A stretch of 64,000 nt of DNA, taken from positions 3,157,001 through 3,221,000 of the forward strand of contig NZ_VFPT01000001.1 of assembly GCF_006716865.1 (NCBI RefSeq), read 5' to 3'. Source of the stretch: Roseinatronobacter monicus (GTDB taxonomy: Bacteria; Pseudomonadota; Alphaproteobacteria; Rhodobacterales; Rhodobacteraceae). Both the position numbers and the translations under genes were made by a program. Of this stretch, positions 50,550 through 58,974 are shown piece after piece (the first letter of the stretch is position 1; each line of letters starts with the position of its first letter). The notes below the pieces were generated by a model. That model saw only the letters and a list, made by a program, of their open reading frames with translations. It ran no database searches and was not told the DNA's origin.

Positions 50550-51122
50550 ATGTCCGAAAATGCTGCCGTAATGGAGTTCCTGCTGACCCGTCGCTCGCGT
50601 CCGGCCAAGATGCTGGGGGGGCCAGTGCCGGATCGTGCGCAGCTCCAGCATATTTTGGGTGCGGCGGCGCGCGTGCCCGATCATGGCAAGCTGGAACCGT
50701 GGCGCTTCGTTGTGCTGGAACGCGCAGCGTGCCAACGGCTGGCACCCATTATCACCGCACGCGGCGCAGCACAGGCCATTGACGCAGAAAAAGCCGCGAA
50801 AGCAGCCGCCACCTTTGCAGACAGCCCCCTGATCGTGACCGTTGTGGCCAGCCCCAAACCATCGGACAAGATACCCGAAATCGAACAAACCTTGTCGGTG
50901 GGGGCGGTGTGCCTTGGGCTGGTGAATGCCGCGCTCGCATCGGGCTGGGGGGCGAACTGGCTGACCGGCTGGGTGGCGTCGGACCGCGAAATCCTGACAG
51001 AGTTGGGCCTGACACCGCAGGAATGGGTCGCAGGGTTTATCCATATCGGCACCGCGCGGGCCACACCGCCCGACCGCCCGCGCCCTGATATGGACACGCT
51101 GATAACATGGCTGGACGAATGA
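50550..51122 (+). CDS. Nitroreductase family protein (YdjA-like)
   Basis: FMN-dependent oxidoreductase of 190 residues. N-terminal TRRSRPAKMLGGPVP supplies the FMN-phosphate Arg residues, PDHGKLEPWRFVVLE the central contact, and GLGLTPQEWVAGFIHIGT-like the C-terminal binding part (here LGLTPQEWVAGFIHIGT). Length fits the small YdjA branch. ATG 50550 lies 184 bases from the divergent kinase start. Physiological substrate unknown. Confidence 0.87.
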   Translation: MSENAAVMEFLLTRRSRPAKMLGGPVPDRAQLQHILGAAARVPDHGKLEPWRFVVLERAACQRLAPIITARGAAQAIDAEKAAKAAATFADSPLIVTVVASPKPSDKIPEIEQTLSVGAVCLGLVNAALASGWGANWLTGWVASDREILTELGLTPQEWVAGFIHIGTARATPPDRPRPDMDTLITWLDE

Positions 51123-51189
51123 TCCGGCACCTTGCGCAAACGGTGCGCACGCACCAGACCTGCAAGCAACACTTTGCATGGAGAGCGGC

Positions 51190-51894
51190 ATGATCGAGTC
51201 TTATATGAAGTCCATCGCCCAGTTGCGTGACCCAAGGTTTCGTAAGCTGCTCTGGATCGGCATCACCCTGTCTGTAGCGTTGCTTTTCGTCATCTATGCC
51301 TTTGTTTTGCTTTTGGTGCAGTTGTTGGTCCCCGGCGCGCTGTTCTTGCCCATCACAGGACAGGTGCAGGGGTTGGGGTCGCTGTTTTCCTTTGGCTCGA
51401 TCCTGTATCTGATCGGGCTGTCGGTGTTTTTGATGGTGCCTGTCGCCTCAATCTTCACGGGGCTGTACCTGAACGATGTCGCTGACGCCGTCGAGACAGA
51501 GCATTACCGCGGCCTGGAGCCGCGCAACTCTGTTCCATTCCGCGAATCGGCCAATGACGCCTTGCGCTATTTCGGGCTGCTGGCGGCACTGAACGTGCTG
51601 GGGATGGGGGTTTTCGCAATCTCGAACGGCTGGGGGCTGATCCTGCTATGGCTGGTCAACGGGTTTTTGCTGTCGCGCGAGTATTTCACCATGATCGCGC
51701 GCAGACGCCACGACCCCGACGCCGCGCGCGCCCTGCAAAAGCGTCATATGATCCGATTGTGGTTGCCCGGCACTGTTCTGGCCGCCGGGCTAAGCGTGCC
51801 GATCCTGAACCTTGCCATGCCGCTGGTCGGTGCTGCGGTGTTCACACATATGTATCACCGGCTGACCCCGTCAGAGCCTAGCCCCGACCAGTAA
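51190..51894 (+). CDS. EI24/CysZ-like membrane protein
   Basis: A 234-residue protein with about five hydrophobic segments and the NGFLLSREYFTMIARRRHD stretch typical of EI24/CysZ proteins. CysZ imports sulfate in enterobacteria, but many members have no known role. ATG 51190 follows GGAGAGCGGC and is preferred over ATG 51178. The last 17 bases overlap the 3' end of the DUF1467 gene on the other strand. Confidence 0.75.
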   Translation: MIESYMKSIAQLRDPRFRKLLWIGITLSVALLFVIYAFVLLLVQLLVPGALFLPITGQVQGLGSLFSFGSILYLIGLSVFLMVPVASIFTGLYLNDVADAVETEHYRGLEPRNSVPFRESANDALRYFGLLAALNVLGMGVFAISNGWGLILLWLVNGFLLSREYFTMIARRRHDPDAARALQKRHMIRLWLPGTVLAAGLSVPILNLAMPLVGAAVFTHMYHRLTPSEPSPDQ

Positions 51895-52144
51895 TCCGCT
51901 CCATCATGTCATATGTGATGACACCGGACAGGATAATCCCCGCGACGACAAGAAACGTCGGGGTCGCAATAAACGTGACCAGCTTGACCTTGCGCATCAT
52001 CTGCGCATCCGACGGGGCGGATGAGGGCGTGCCGGGCACGACTTCGCCAGCCTCTCCCTGCGTTTGCAGGCGAAATGGCAGGACCAGAAACATGGTCATG
52101 AACCAGATAACGCCATACAGTGCGATTGCAGACATAATTGACAT
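51878..52144 (-). CDS. DUF1467 family membrane protein
   Basis: An 88-residue protein with two hydrophobic segments separated by a polar loop (GVIWFMTMFLVLPFRLQTQ, then MMRKVKLVTFIATPTFLVV). The pattern is that of DUF1467, a family common in alphaproteobacteria. Its start overlaps the epimerase stop by one base (TGATG). The pairing of mce with DUF1467 recurs in this lineage to my knowledge; the role is unknown. Confidence 0.8.
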   Translation of the reverse strand: MSIMSAIALYGVIWFMTMFLVLPFRLQTQGEAGEVVPGTPSSAPSDAQMMRKVKLVTFIATPTFLVVAGIILSGVITYDMMERITGRG

Positions 52145-52548
52145 CAGATTTGCTCCAACTCCACCAGACAGCCATTGAAATCCTTGGGATGCAAGAACAG
52201 GACAGGCTTGCCATGTGCGCCGATCTTCGGCTCTCCGGTGCCCAGAACCCGCGCGCCCTCGGATTTCAGCTTGTCACGCGCGGCCAGAATATCCTCCACC
52301 TCATAGCAGATATGGTGAATTCCGCCTGCGGGGTTTTTATCCAGAAACCCCTGAATGGGGCTGTTCTCTCCAAGGGGATAAAGTAGCTCGATCTTGGTGT
52401 TGGGCAAGGTGATGAACACCACCGTGACCCCATGATCCGGCTCATCCTGCGGTGCGCCGACATCGGCACCAAGCGTGCCGCGATATTGTGCAGCGGCCGC
52501 GTCCAGATCGGGCACGGCAATGGCTACATGGTTCAGACGACCGATCAT
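52144..52548 (-). CDS. mce: Methylmalonyl-CoA epimerase
   Basis: Interconverts the R and S forms of methylmalonyl-CoA in propionate metabolism. It has 134 residues of the vicinal-oxygen-chelate fold. Metal-ligand His/Glu positions are visible in LNHVAIAVPD, KIELLYPLGENSPI, GGIHHICYEVED and the final CLVELEQI. ATG 52548 follows GGAGGGACAGG; a longer frame to 52602 is not supported. The mutase is not in the window. Confidence 0.9.
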   Translation of the reverse strand: MIGRLNHVAIAVPDLDAAAAQYRGTLGADVGAPQDEPDHGVTVVFITLPNTKIELLYPLGENSPIQGFLDKNPAGGIHHICYEVEDILAARDKLKSEGARVLGTGEPKIGAHGKPVLFLHPKDFNGCLVELEQI

Positions 52549-52655
52549 CCTGTCCCTCCAAGGCAAATCCTGCATCCGCTTATGCGGGTCCGCGCGCTGC
52601 AAGACAAGTGGCCTGTGCGGCCCCGTGACACAAAGGCGCGGAATCCCACGCGGGC

Positions 52656-52670
52656 TTAACCGCTTCTTAG
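52656..52670. promoter_or_regulatory. CtrA-like box upstream of response regulator
   Basis: TTAA-CCGCTTC-TTAG fits the CtrA consensus TTAA-N7-TTAA in seven of eight bases. It is 43 bases upstream of the response regulator start. In Rhodobacterales CtrA governs motility and signalling genes. Pattern-based inference. Confidence 0.4.
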
Positions 52671-52713
52671 CCTAATTGCGCTGAAATAGCAGCCACAGAT
52701 GATGGAGGACAGG

Positions 52714-53415
52714 ATGAACACACACCATGCGCCGAACAGATCCTTGGCCCGCGCGCGCCCCAACCTGAATGCGCAGCCCTCGGCCTATCAACAGGGGGCC
52801 ACCTTGTTGCTGGTCGAGGACAGCCGCGTCATCAGCACCGCAATCCGGCTGATGATTCATGGCACCGGCGGGCGCTTGCGCCGGGCCGAAACCTTGTGCC
52901 GTGCGCGGCGGCACCTGTCGCTCTATACGCCCGATGTCGCCATCATCGACCTTGGCCTGCCAGACGGGTCAGGGCTGGACCTGATCTGCGAAGCAGACAG
53001 GCGCCAGACCCGCGTGCCCCTGATCATCGCAATCTCTGGCCAGCCAGAGTTGGAGGGTGCGTCCTATGCCGCAGGCGCTGACAGGTTTCTTGCCAAACCG
53101 ATTGTCAGCATTTCCGAGTTTCGCGCAGTGCTCGCACCTTCCTGCCTTGCACCGCCCCTGTCGCAAACTGGGCTATCCAGCCCGCCCGCTGATCCCAGTG
53201 CGCTGCGCGATGATCTGTATCTGGCGTTGGATTTATTGCGGGGGCCAATGCGGAACGCCCGCGCGGAATACACGCTGCAATTCATCGACGGGCTTGCGCG
53301 CAGCCTGCATGACACGGAGTTGCTTGGCGCAGTTCAACAGGCGCGGCAAGGGGACGGGTTGCGCCCCTTGGTGACGGTTCTGCGCCAACGCCTGCGCGAC
53401 CAGCCGCTGATCTAG
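52714..53415 (+). CDS. Response regulator with uncharacterised C-terminus
   Basis: A 233-residue protein: disordered start (1-28), receiver domain (about 29-145) with acidic pocket VEDSR and phospho-Asp D79 (IIDLGLPDGSG) and the conserved Lys in FLAKP. The C-terminal 75 residues are helical (LRDDLYLALDLLRGPMRNARA) and match no output domain I recognise; they could be a phosphotransfer-like helix bundle. ATG 52714 is chosen because GGAGG lies before it. Output target unknown. Confidence 0.83.
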   Translation: MNTHHAPNRSLARARPNLNAQPSAYQQGATLLLVEDSRVISTAIRLMIHGTGGRLRRAETLCRARRHLSLYTPDVAIIDLGLPDGSGLDLICEADRRQTRVPLIIAISGQPELEGASYAAGADRFLAKPIVSISEFRAVLAPSCLAPPLSQTGLSSPPADPSALRDDLYLALDLLRGPMRNARAEYTLQFIDGLARSLHDTELLGAVQQARQGDGLRPLVTVLRQRLRDQPLI

Positions 53416-53427
53416 GCGGGCATCCGC

Positions 53428-53458
53428 GCCACCCCAACGCAAGAAAAGGGGGGGTGGC
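53428..53458. terminator. Hairpin between response regulator and aspS
   Basis: GCCACCCC and GGGGTGGC arms enclose a 15-base loop in the 178-base convergent space. The loop holds ACGCAAGAAAA, the same string as in the repeat at 33367-33389. It probably ends one or both transcripts. Confidence 0.45.
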
Positions 53459-53593
53459 GATGTGAAGTTACACCCGACAATATGCCCCCAAATGTAGGGT
53501 TGCGCGCAGTGCGGCGCAGGCCCCACAGCGAATGGGGTGATGCGGTCACAGGGCGCGGCCAGATACACTGGGCGCATGGCGCAGGGGCGCGTC

Positions 53594-55639
53594 TCAGTCC
53601 TTTGGCGCGATCCGCAGGCCAAGGTCGCGCAACTGTTCATTCGTCGCAGGCGACGGGGCATCCAGCAGCAGGTCTTCGGCACGCTGGTTCATCGGGAACA
53701 TGATGACCTGACGAATATTAGCTTCCTCCGCCAGCAGCATCACAATCCGGTCAATCCCGGCTGCACAGCCGCCATGCGGGGGCGCGCCGAATTTGAACGC
53801 TTTGACCATGCCGCCAAACCGCTTGTCGACCTCGGAATTGGGATAGCCCGCGATTTCAAACGCGCGATACATGATTTCCGGCTTGTGATTGCGAATAGCC
53901 CCCGACAACAACTCGTAGCCATTGCAGGCCAGATCATACTGATAGCCTTTGACCGCCAGCGGATCACCCTCCAGCGCGGCCATCCCGCCTTGCGGCATGG
54001 AAAACGGGTTATGGCTGAAATCAACTTTGCCCGTCTCGGCATCCGCCTCATACATCGGAAAATCGACGATCCACGCGAAAGCAAAGCGGTTCTCATCCAC
54101 CAGCTTCAATTCGCGGCCAATCTCGTCACGTGCTTTCGCGGCCACACCCTCGAATTGCGCAGGCTTGCCGCCAAGGAAAAACGCGGCATCCCCTTCGCCA
54201 AGCCCAAGCTGCACACGGATCGCCTCGGTCCGTTCGGGGCCGATGTTTTTGGCAAGGGGGCCTGCGGCGTCAAGGTGTAGATTAATCGAGCTTAGAATCT
54301 TATTCGATTCCTCGACCTTGCCTTCTCTCGCAAGAGCCTCAGCCTTATCCATTAGCTTGGAAGCGTGTTGATTGTTTTGGGCTACAAGATCAGTCTGCAA
54401 ACCAATTTGCTGTCGGATATGTTCAAATGCTTCAATAATCTTTGTGTACGCTGCCTCGTCGCGCCGATCGGCAGGATATTGATCCATTAGCTTTCCAAGC
54501 GCATCAAGTTGCGCCAACTGCTCTGCCTGATCTTTGTCTATGTCTGCGCGCTTCCGCCAAAAGATATACCCCATCCCCGGCAGCCCTTGCGCCTGCGCGA
54601 AAGCATTCATCCGGTCACAGAACTTGCGCGACCCGCCCGTTGGTGCAGGAATGGCGCGGATTTCGGTGCCTTCATTTTCCAGCAATTTGGCGAAAATCGC
54701 AAAGCCGGAACCGCGGAAATGCTCGGATACCACCTGCATTTCAATCGGGTTACGCAAATCGGGCTTGTCGGTGCCGTATTTCAGCAGCGCTTCCGCATAG
54801 GGAATGCGCGGCCACTCGGCGGCGGGGTCAACCTTTTTGCCACCCGCAAATTCCTCGAACACGCCTTGCAGGACGGGCCCGACTGCCGAAAACACATCTT
54901 CCTGCTCGACGAAGCTCATCTCGACATCAAGCTGGTAGAAATCCGTGGGGGAGCGGTCGGCGCGCGGGTCTTCATCGCGGAAACAGGGGGCGATCTGGAA
55001 ATACTTGTCGAACCCCGACACCATAATCAGTTGCTTGAACTGCTGCGGCGCTTGCGGCAACGCGTAGAACTTGCCCGGATGCAGACGCGACGGCACCAGA
55101 AAATCGCGCGCACCCTCTGGGCTGGACGCGGTGATGATCGGCGTTTGAAATTCGGTAAAGCCTGTATCCCACATGCGGCCCCGCATGGAGCGCACGACAT
55201 TGGAGCGCAGCATCATATTCGCATGCAGCCCCTCGCGGCGCAGGTCCAGAAAGCGGTAGGACAGGCGCGTTTCCTCGGGGTAGTCGGGTTCGCCAAAGAC
55301 TGGCAAGGGCAGATCATCGGCAGCGCCCAGAACATCCATCGCGCGGGCATAGACTTCGATCTCGCCGGTTTTCAGCTTGCTGTTGACCAGCGACGCATCA
55401 CGCGCCTTCACGCTGCCCTCAATGCGGATACAATATTCGGCACGCAGCTTTTCAATGTCCTTGAACGCAGGGGAATCGCTGTCCGCCAACACCTGCGTGA
55501 TGCCGAAATGGTCGCGCAGATCGATGAACAAAACGCCCCCGTGATCGCGGATGCGATGCACCCATCCCGACAGGCGCACAGTTTCACCCACATGGGCGGC
55601 GGTCAGGTCAGCGCAGGTATGGCTGCGATAGGCGTGCAT
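53594..55639 (-). CDS. aspS: Aspartyl-tRNA synthetase with a 93-residue insertion
   Basis: Charges tRNA-Asp (or Asp/Asn in non-discriminating forms). It has 681 residues, about 90 more than usual. The anticodon-binding domain (1-105), class II motif 2 ([10 protein letters not shown]), QLDVEMSF and motif 3 region (GIDRIVMLL) are intact. Between residues about 364 and 456, in the GAD region, a polar helical segment interrupts the family text, which reads GYIFWRK before and [14 protein letters not shown] after it. ATG 55639 begins [12 protein letters not shown]; 15 codons further upstream are open but untypical. The insert keeps frame, so the enzyme is probably active. Confidence 0.93.
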   Translation of the reverse strand: MHAYRSHTCADLTAAHVGETVRLSGWVHRIRDHGGVLFIDLRDHFGITQVLADSDSPAFKDIEKLRAEYCIRIEGSVKARDASLVNSKLKTGEIEVYARAMDVLGAADDLPLPVFGEPDYPEETRLSYRFLDLRREGLHANMMLRSNVVRSMRGRMWDTGFTEFQTPIITASSPEGARDFLVPSRLHPGKFYALPQAPQQFKQLIMVSGFDKYFQIAPCFRDEDPRADRSPTDFYQLDVEMSFVEQEDVFSAVGPVLQGVFEEFAGGKKVDPAAEWPRIPYAEALLKYGTDKPDLRNPIEMQVVSEHFRGSGFAIFAKLLENEGTEIRAIPAPTGGSRKFCDRMNAFAQAQGLPGMGYIFWRKRADIDKDQAEQLAQLDALGKLMDQYPADRRDEAAYTKIIEAFEHIRQQIGLQTDLVAQNNQHASKLMDKAEALAREGKVEESNKILSSINLHLDAAGPLAKNIGPERTEAIRVQLGLGEGDAAFFLGGKPAQFEGVAAKARDEIGRELKLVDENRFAFAWIVDFPMYEADAETGKVDFSHNPFSMPQGGMAALEGDPLAVKGYQYDLACNGYELLSGAIRNHKPEIMYRAFEIAGYPNSEVDKRFGGMVKAFKFGAPPHGGCAAGIDRIVMLLAEEANIRQVIMFPMNQRAEDLLLDAPSPATNEQLRDLGLRIAPKD
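54272..54550 (-). other. Low-GC in-frame insert within aspS
   Basis: About 93 extra codons compared with the AspRS family. Bases 54301-54540 are about 47% GC by hand count, while 54181-54240 are 70%. The encoded segment is rich in Gln, Lys, Glu and Ala with Leu spacing suggestive of two or more helices ([20 protein letters not shown], then [20 protein letters not shown]). There are no intein-type splice residues at the borders and no visible flanking duplication. It looks like a separately acquired domain. Confidence 0.8.
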
Positions 55640-55717
55640 GATATGCCCCTTTTGGCTGCAAGTCGTCCGGCTGTGGCGATACACAATCTGACGGCCCGGA
55701 AGTCAAGGGCCGTTGGC

Positions 55718-56011
55718 TTAGGTCCAGTGCATCTGTGCTGTGCCCGCCAGCACCGCATGGGCAACAGCAAGCTGGTCAAACGGCAGATCTTGGGCACGGC
55801 AGCAGTCCATCACAGTGTCGTCACGCATCAGAATGAAATCCAGAACCGCCATCAACAGCGACTCGTCCGGGCCAGTGGCTGTCTCCAGTTGCGCGCGCAG
55901 ATCCTGCGCATCCGCGCCGCTGGCGGCCAGAAACACCGGCAAAAGCGTGTCTTGCCCACACAGCCAGTCCAGCGCGGCCAGCGCAATCTCTTCGGCGCGT
56001 GCAAGCTTCAT
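55718..56011 (-). CDS. DUF3572 family protein
   Basis: A 97-residue helical protein: AEEIALAALDWLCGQDTLLP, FLAASGADAQDLR and LMAVLDFILMRDDTVMD are DUF3572 hallmarks. This family is widespread in alphaproteobacteria and often found beside a PleD-like response regulator, as here with the GGDEF gene starting at 56100 on the other strand. No catalytic residues are apparent. Confidence 0.82.
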   Translation of the reverse strand: MKLARAEEIALAALDWLCGQDTLLPVFLAASGADAQDLRAQLETATGPDESLLMAVLDFILMRDDTVMDCCRAQDLPFDQLAVAHAVLAGTAQMHWT

Positions 56012-56099
56012 TGTTTCCGTTCCTGCGCTCTGAAAGGGTTTGTTAACCAGTTTGCGGTAAATCTTCAGACATGATTAAGCAATTCAGGGATTAGTCACA

Positions 56100-57548
56100 A
56101 TGCCTGCTCAGATACTTGTGGTGGACAATCTGCTTCTCAGCCGCATGATTCTACGCGTCAAGCTGTCTGCGGCTTGTTACACTGTCCGTCAGGCCACGAC
56201 CGGGGCCGAAGCGCTGCACCATGTGGCCGAACACCTCCCCGCGCTGGTCTTGCTGGATTTCAATCTGCCCGATGCGACAGGGCTGGAAATTTGCAGGCAA
56301 TTGCGCAGCGATCCCAAGACATGCAGCATTCCGATCATCCTGTTTTCCGCCGATCAGTCACGGTCCACACGGTTGCAGGCACTGGCCGCAGGCGCAGATG
56401 ACTTTCTGAGCAAACCCCTTGATGACGCTTATCTGATGTCACGGATTCGCGCCTTGCTGCGCACCAGCGCCGTCGAGAAAGACTATCAGGCACGCTGCAC
56501 CCCGACCCTGCGCCACGGCCTGGCCGAGGCACAATCGCAGTTTCACCACGCCCCTCGCGTCACACTCGTGCGCAGCAGCGCAATTCTGGCGCAGTCCAAC
56601 GCGGGCACATGGCCCGATATTGCCCCTGAACTGTTCGACGATGCCCGCAGCTTGTCGGTTGTGCTGAGCGATTCCAATCCGGTGCAGCCGCCCGATGTCT
56701 TGTTGCTTGGTCCAGAAATCCTTGACGAGCAAGGCCTGCATGTCATCGCCGAGTTGCGCGCGCGCCATGCGACCTGCCGTATCCCGATTGCGGTGCTGTT
56801 GGACAAAACCACGCAAACCTCGCCAGCTATGGTGCTTGATCTGGGCGCGGAAGAAGCCTTGCGCCTGCCGCTGGACGCAGAAGAAGTGCAGTTGCGCCTA
56901 CAGGCCATGATCAAACGCAAACGCAAGGCTGATGCAATGCGCCAAGCCCTTGGCGTCGAGTTGGACCTTGCCTCGCGCGATCCGCTGACGGGGCTGTTCA
57001 ATCGTCGCCATGCCATGTCGCGCCTGTCGGATATTGTTGCAACACCGCCCGATGGCACGGCCCGAAACTACGCCATCCTTCTGATCGATCTGGATAATTT
57101 CAAGCGGGTCAATGATTGCTTCGGGCATGGTGCGGGGGACGAGGTTCTGATCGAGGCCTCTGCACGGATGCGCGACGCGATTGGCCCGCACAATCTGCTG
57201 GCCCGCTACGGCGGCGAGGAGTTTTTGTTGCTCTTGCCCGACGCAGAAATGGTGCAGGCCTGCGCGATGGCCGAGGAAATCCGCCGCCAGATCGAAGGGC
57301 GCGCCTATCACCTGACAACAGGCGACTTCCGCTTGCAGGTGACGGCCTCTATTGGTGTGACCGTGCAGACATCCATCACATCAGAGGCGCCACTGTCACG
57401 GCTGGAGCGGGTCAGGCAAGTTGTCGATCATGCCGATCAGGCATTGCACACCGCCAAAACCACAGGGCGCAACCGGGTGTCAGTTGGCCATTGTAGCATC
57501 AATCCCGCGCGCGCTCTCGTCCCCCGCCGCGCCACGGTCGGTGCTTGA
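56100..57548 (+). CDS. PleD-like response regulator diguanylate cyclase
   Basis: Makes cyclic di-GMP. It has 482 residues. The first receiver (1-120) has VVDN, phospho-Asp D53 (LLDFNLPDATG) and a Lys in FLSKP. The second receiver (about 150-285) has lost these residues and likely serves dimerisation, as in PleD. The GGDEF domain contains GGEEF at 371-375. The inhibitory RxxD site normally just before it is replaced (GPHN), so product inhibition may be absent. The final 50 bases overlap the heavy-metal-sensor gene on the other strand. Confidence 0.92.
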   Translation: MPAQILVVDNLLLSRMILRVKLSAACYTVRQATTGAEALHHVAEHLPALVLLDFNLPDATGLEICRQLRSDPKTCSIPIILFSADQSRSTRLQALAAGADDFLSKPLDDAYLMSRIRALLRTSAVEKDYQARCTPTLRHGLAEAQSQFHHAPRVTLVRSSAILAQSNAGTWPDIAPELFDDARSLSVVLSDSNPVQPPDVLLLGPEILDEQGLHVIAELRARHATCRIPIAVLLDKTTQTSPAMVLDLGAEEALRLPLDAEEVQLRLQAMIKRKRKADAMRQALGVELDLASRDPLTGLFNRRHAMSRLSDIVATPPDGTARNYAILLIDLDNFKRVNDCFGHGAGDEVLIEASARMRDAIGPHNLLARYGGEEFLLLLPDAEMVQACAMAEEIRRQIEGRAYHLTTGDFRLQVTASIGVTVQTSITSEAPLSRLERVRQVVDHADQALHTAKTTGRNRVSVGHCSINPARALVPRRATVGA

Positions 57549-57978
57549 TGCGATCTTCCAGCGATTCGGCATAGGTCAGGCGGTCTTGGGCCGACATCTC
57601 GCTGACCTTGGCCAGCAACTGGTCATGCATCTGGTCACTGATGCGCAACAAGCGGTCTTGGGCCTGACGCAGCGCGTCCGAGAACGCTTCGGGGTCAAAT
57701 TCCTCGGCGCGAAGGGCTGCAATCATTTGCTGCGACCCGCCAGTGTTGCCCGCTGTCTGGTCGCGCGCCGCGCGCAAGATTGCGCCTGTGGCACGGCGCA
57801 ATTCGCGCCGGTCATCCGCAGGCAACGCCGCAACCGAGGCCCGTAACAACGAGCCTTGTTGCGAAGTCCGCGTCATCACCCCCCAAAGCATGCCGATGAC
57901 CAGCACATTCAGCACCAGCGACACCACAAGGGTCAGCTTTAGCCACGGAAAGCGGCGTTTTGCCTTGGTCTCGTCCAT
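57499..57978 (-). CDS. Periplasmic heavy-metal-sensor/CpxP-like protein
   Basis: A 159-residue protein with one N-terminal membrane anchor (WLKLTLVVSLVLNVLVIGML) and a periplasmic helical body with two LTXXQ-like stretches (RRELRRATGAILRAARDQ and AQDRLTYAESLEDRI). It resembles the metal-sensor proteins paired with ECF sigma factors. It lies three bases downstream of the anti-sigma gene as the last of the operon, so it may be the third component of the signalling set. Confidence 0.8.
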   Translation of the reverse strand: MDETKAKRRFPWLKLTLVVSLVLNVLVIGMLWGVMTRTSQQGSLLRASVAALPADDRRELRRATGAILRAARDQTAGNTGGSQQMIAALRAEEFDPEAFSDALRQAQDRLLRISDQMHDQLLAKVSEMSAQDRLTYAESLEDRIKHRPWRGGGRERARD

Positions 57979-57981
57979 GCC

Positions 57982-58350
57982 TCAGAACTCCATCAAGAGG
58001 GGGTCATCCACCCCGATCAACTGCAACGCGATCAGGTCCATATAGCCAAGCGCATTTTGCATCCAGTCGGGCGCGTCCAGTGCGGCAACCGGCATCGGCA
58101 TGGCCACCCCGATCCAGAAACCGGCCACAGCGACCATCGCCCCGCCCGCAAGCCCCGGAACGGCCCAGCCCGAAAACCAGTTGCGCCACGGTGCAAATCT
58201 TTGCCGTTGCGGGGCACGCCCGGCGTTACAGGCATCGACATCGGCCAGAATGCGGGCGCGCAAATGCGGGCTTAACACAGGCTTGCAAGCCCGCGCATCA
58301 TCAAACAATTGCGACAACTGGTCAGACATATCGTTCTTGTCACTGGTCAT
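57982..58350 (-). CDS. Putative anti-sigma factor, single membrane segment
   Basis: A 122-residue protein with a cytosolic N-terminal part (DQLSQLFDDARACKPVLSPHL) and one hydrophobic segment (LAGGAMVAVAGFWIGVAMP). Its start region (three tandem ATGs at 58350-58356) overlaps the sigma gene end by 11 or more bases, the normal layout for sigma/anti-sigma pairs. No zinc-binding HxxxCxxC motif is present. Function inferred from position and topology. Confidence 0.65.
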   Translation of the reverse strand: MTSDKNDMSDQLSQLFDDARACKPVLSPHLRARILADVDACNAGRAPQRQRFAPWRNWFSGWAVPGLAGGAMVAVAGFWIGVAMPMPVAALDAPDWMQNALGYMDLIALQLIGVDDPLLMEF

Positions 58351-58918
58351 CATCATACCCCAATGCGTCGCGTTCTCCGGCCAGAATGGCCGACAGGTTG
58401 CGTTTTCCACGTGCCGTCAGGCTTTCCACCGCTTCAACCCCCAACATCATAATGGCAGCGATCTCGGGGTTCGTCAGCCCTTCAAGATGGCGCAAGATCA
58501 CCGCCTGACGCTGGCGTTCCGGCAGATGCGCCAATGCATTTTCCAAGGCCTTTGCCCGCGCGGCCTGCATCATCTGCGCGTGCTGGCTTTGCGCCGTGTC
58601 CGGCAGGTCCGGCAACTCATTCACCATCGGCTTGCGCCGCCGCAGCCTGTCTGTGCACAGATTCGTTGCCACCCGAAACACCCAGGTCGAGGGTTGTGCC
58701 GCCCCGTCCTGCCAGTCAGGGGCCATCCGCCACAACCGCAACATCGCTTCCTGTGTCACATCCTCTGCCTCGGTCAGATCGCCCAGCATGCGTGCCGCGA
58801 ACCGCAGGATACGCGGCGCAATCATGTCGGTCAGAGCTTCAGCCGCACGTCTGTCACCCGCAACGACACGGCCCAGCAAGCCCGCCTGATCAACATCTGA
58901 TCGTTGCTCCAGCGGCAT
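58340..58918 (-). CDS. ECF-family RNA polymerase sigma factor
   Basis: A 192-residue sigma factor. Region 2 reads LRFAARMLGDLTEAEDVTQE and LWRMAPDWQDG, region 4 LPERQRQAVILRHLEGLTNP with a helix-turn-helix NPEIAAIMMLGVEAVESLTARG. AAGGAAAGG lies before the start, next to the hairpin at 58935-58968. It probably transcribes its own operon with EF-hand, anti-sigma and sensor genes. Inducing signal unknown; metal or envelope stress is a reasonable guess. Confidence 0.9.
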   Translation of the reverse strand: MPLEQRSDVDQAGLLGRVVAGDRRAAEALTDMIAPRILRFAARMLGDLTEAEDVTQEAMLRLWRMAPDWQDGAAQPSTWVFRVATNLCTDRLRRRKPMVNELPDLPDTAQSQHAQMMQAARAKALENALAHLPERQRQAVILRHLEGLTNPEIAAIMMLGVEAVESLTARGKRNLSAILAGERDALGYDDDQ

Positions 58919-58934
58919 AAGCGCGCCTTTCCTT

Positions 58935-58968
58935 GCGGGTCGGGCGGGGAAACGCCCGCCCGACCCGC
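58935..58968. terminator. 14-bp perfect hairpin between EF-hand and sigma genes
   Basis: Arms GCGGGTCGGGCGGG and CCCGCCCGACCCGC enclose the loop GAAACG. It begins six bases after the EF-hand stop (reading minus) and ends 16 bases before the sigma start. No T-run follows in the minus direction. It may lower read-through or fix the ratio of EF-hand to sigma expression. Confidence 0.65.
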
Positions 58969-58974
58969 GTCTTT

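Noticed and set aside
54272..54550. Intein or group I/II intron explanation for the aspS insert
   Set aside because: Too short for a splicing intein, no Cys/Ser/Thr at the downstream junction and no terminal Asn, and it stays in frame without RNA-intron hallmarks.
56040..56099. CtrA site upstream of the diguanylate cyclase
   Set aside because: TTAACC is present but no TTAA-like half lies seven bases on.
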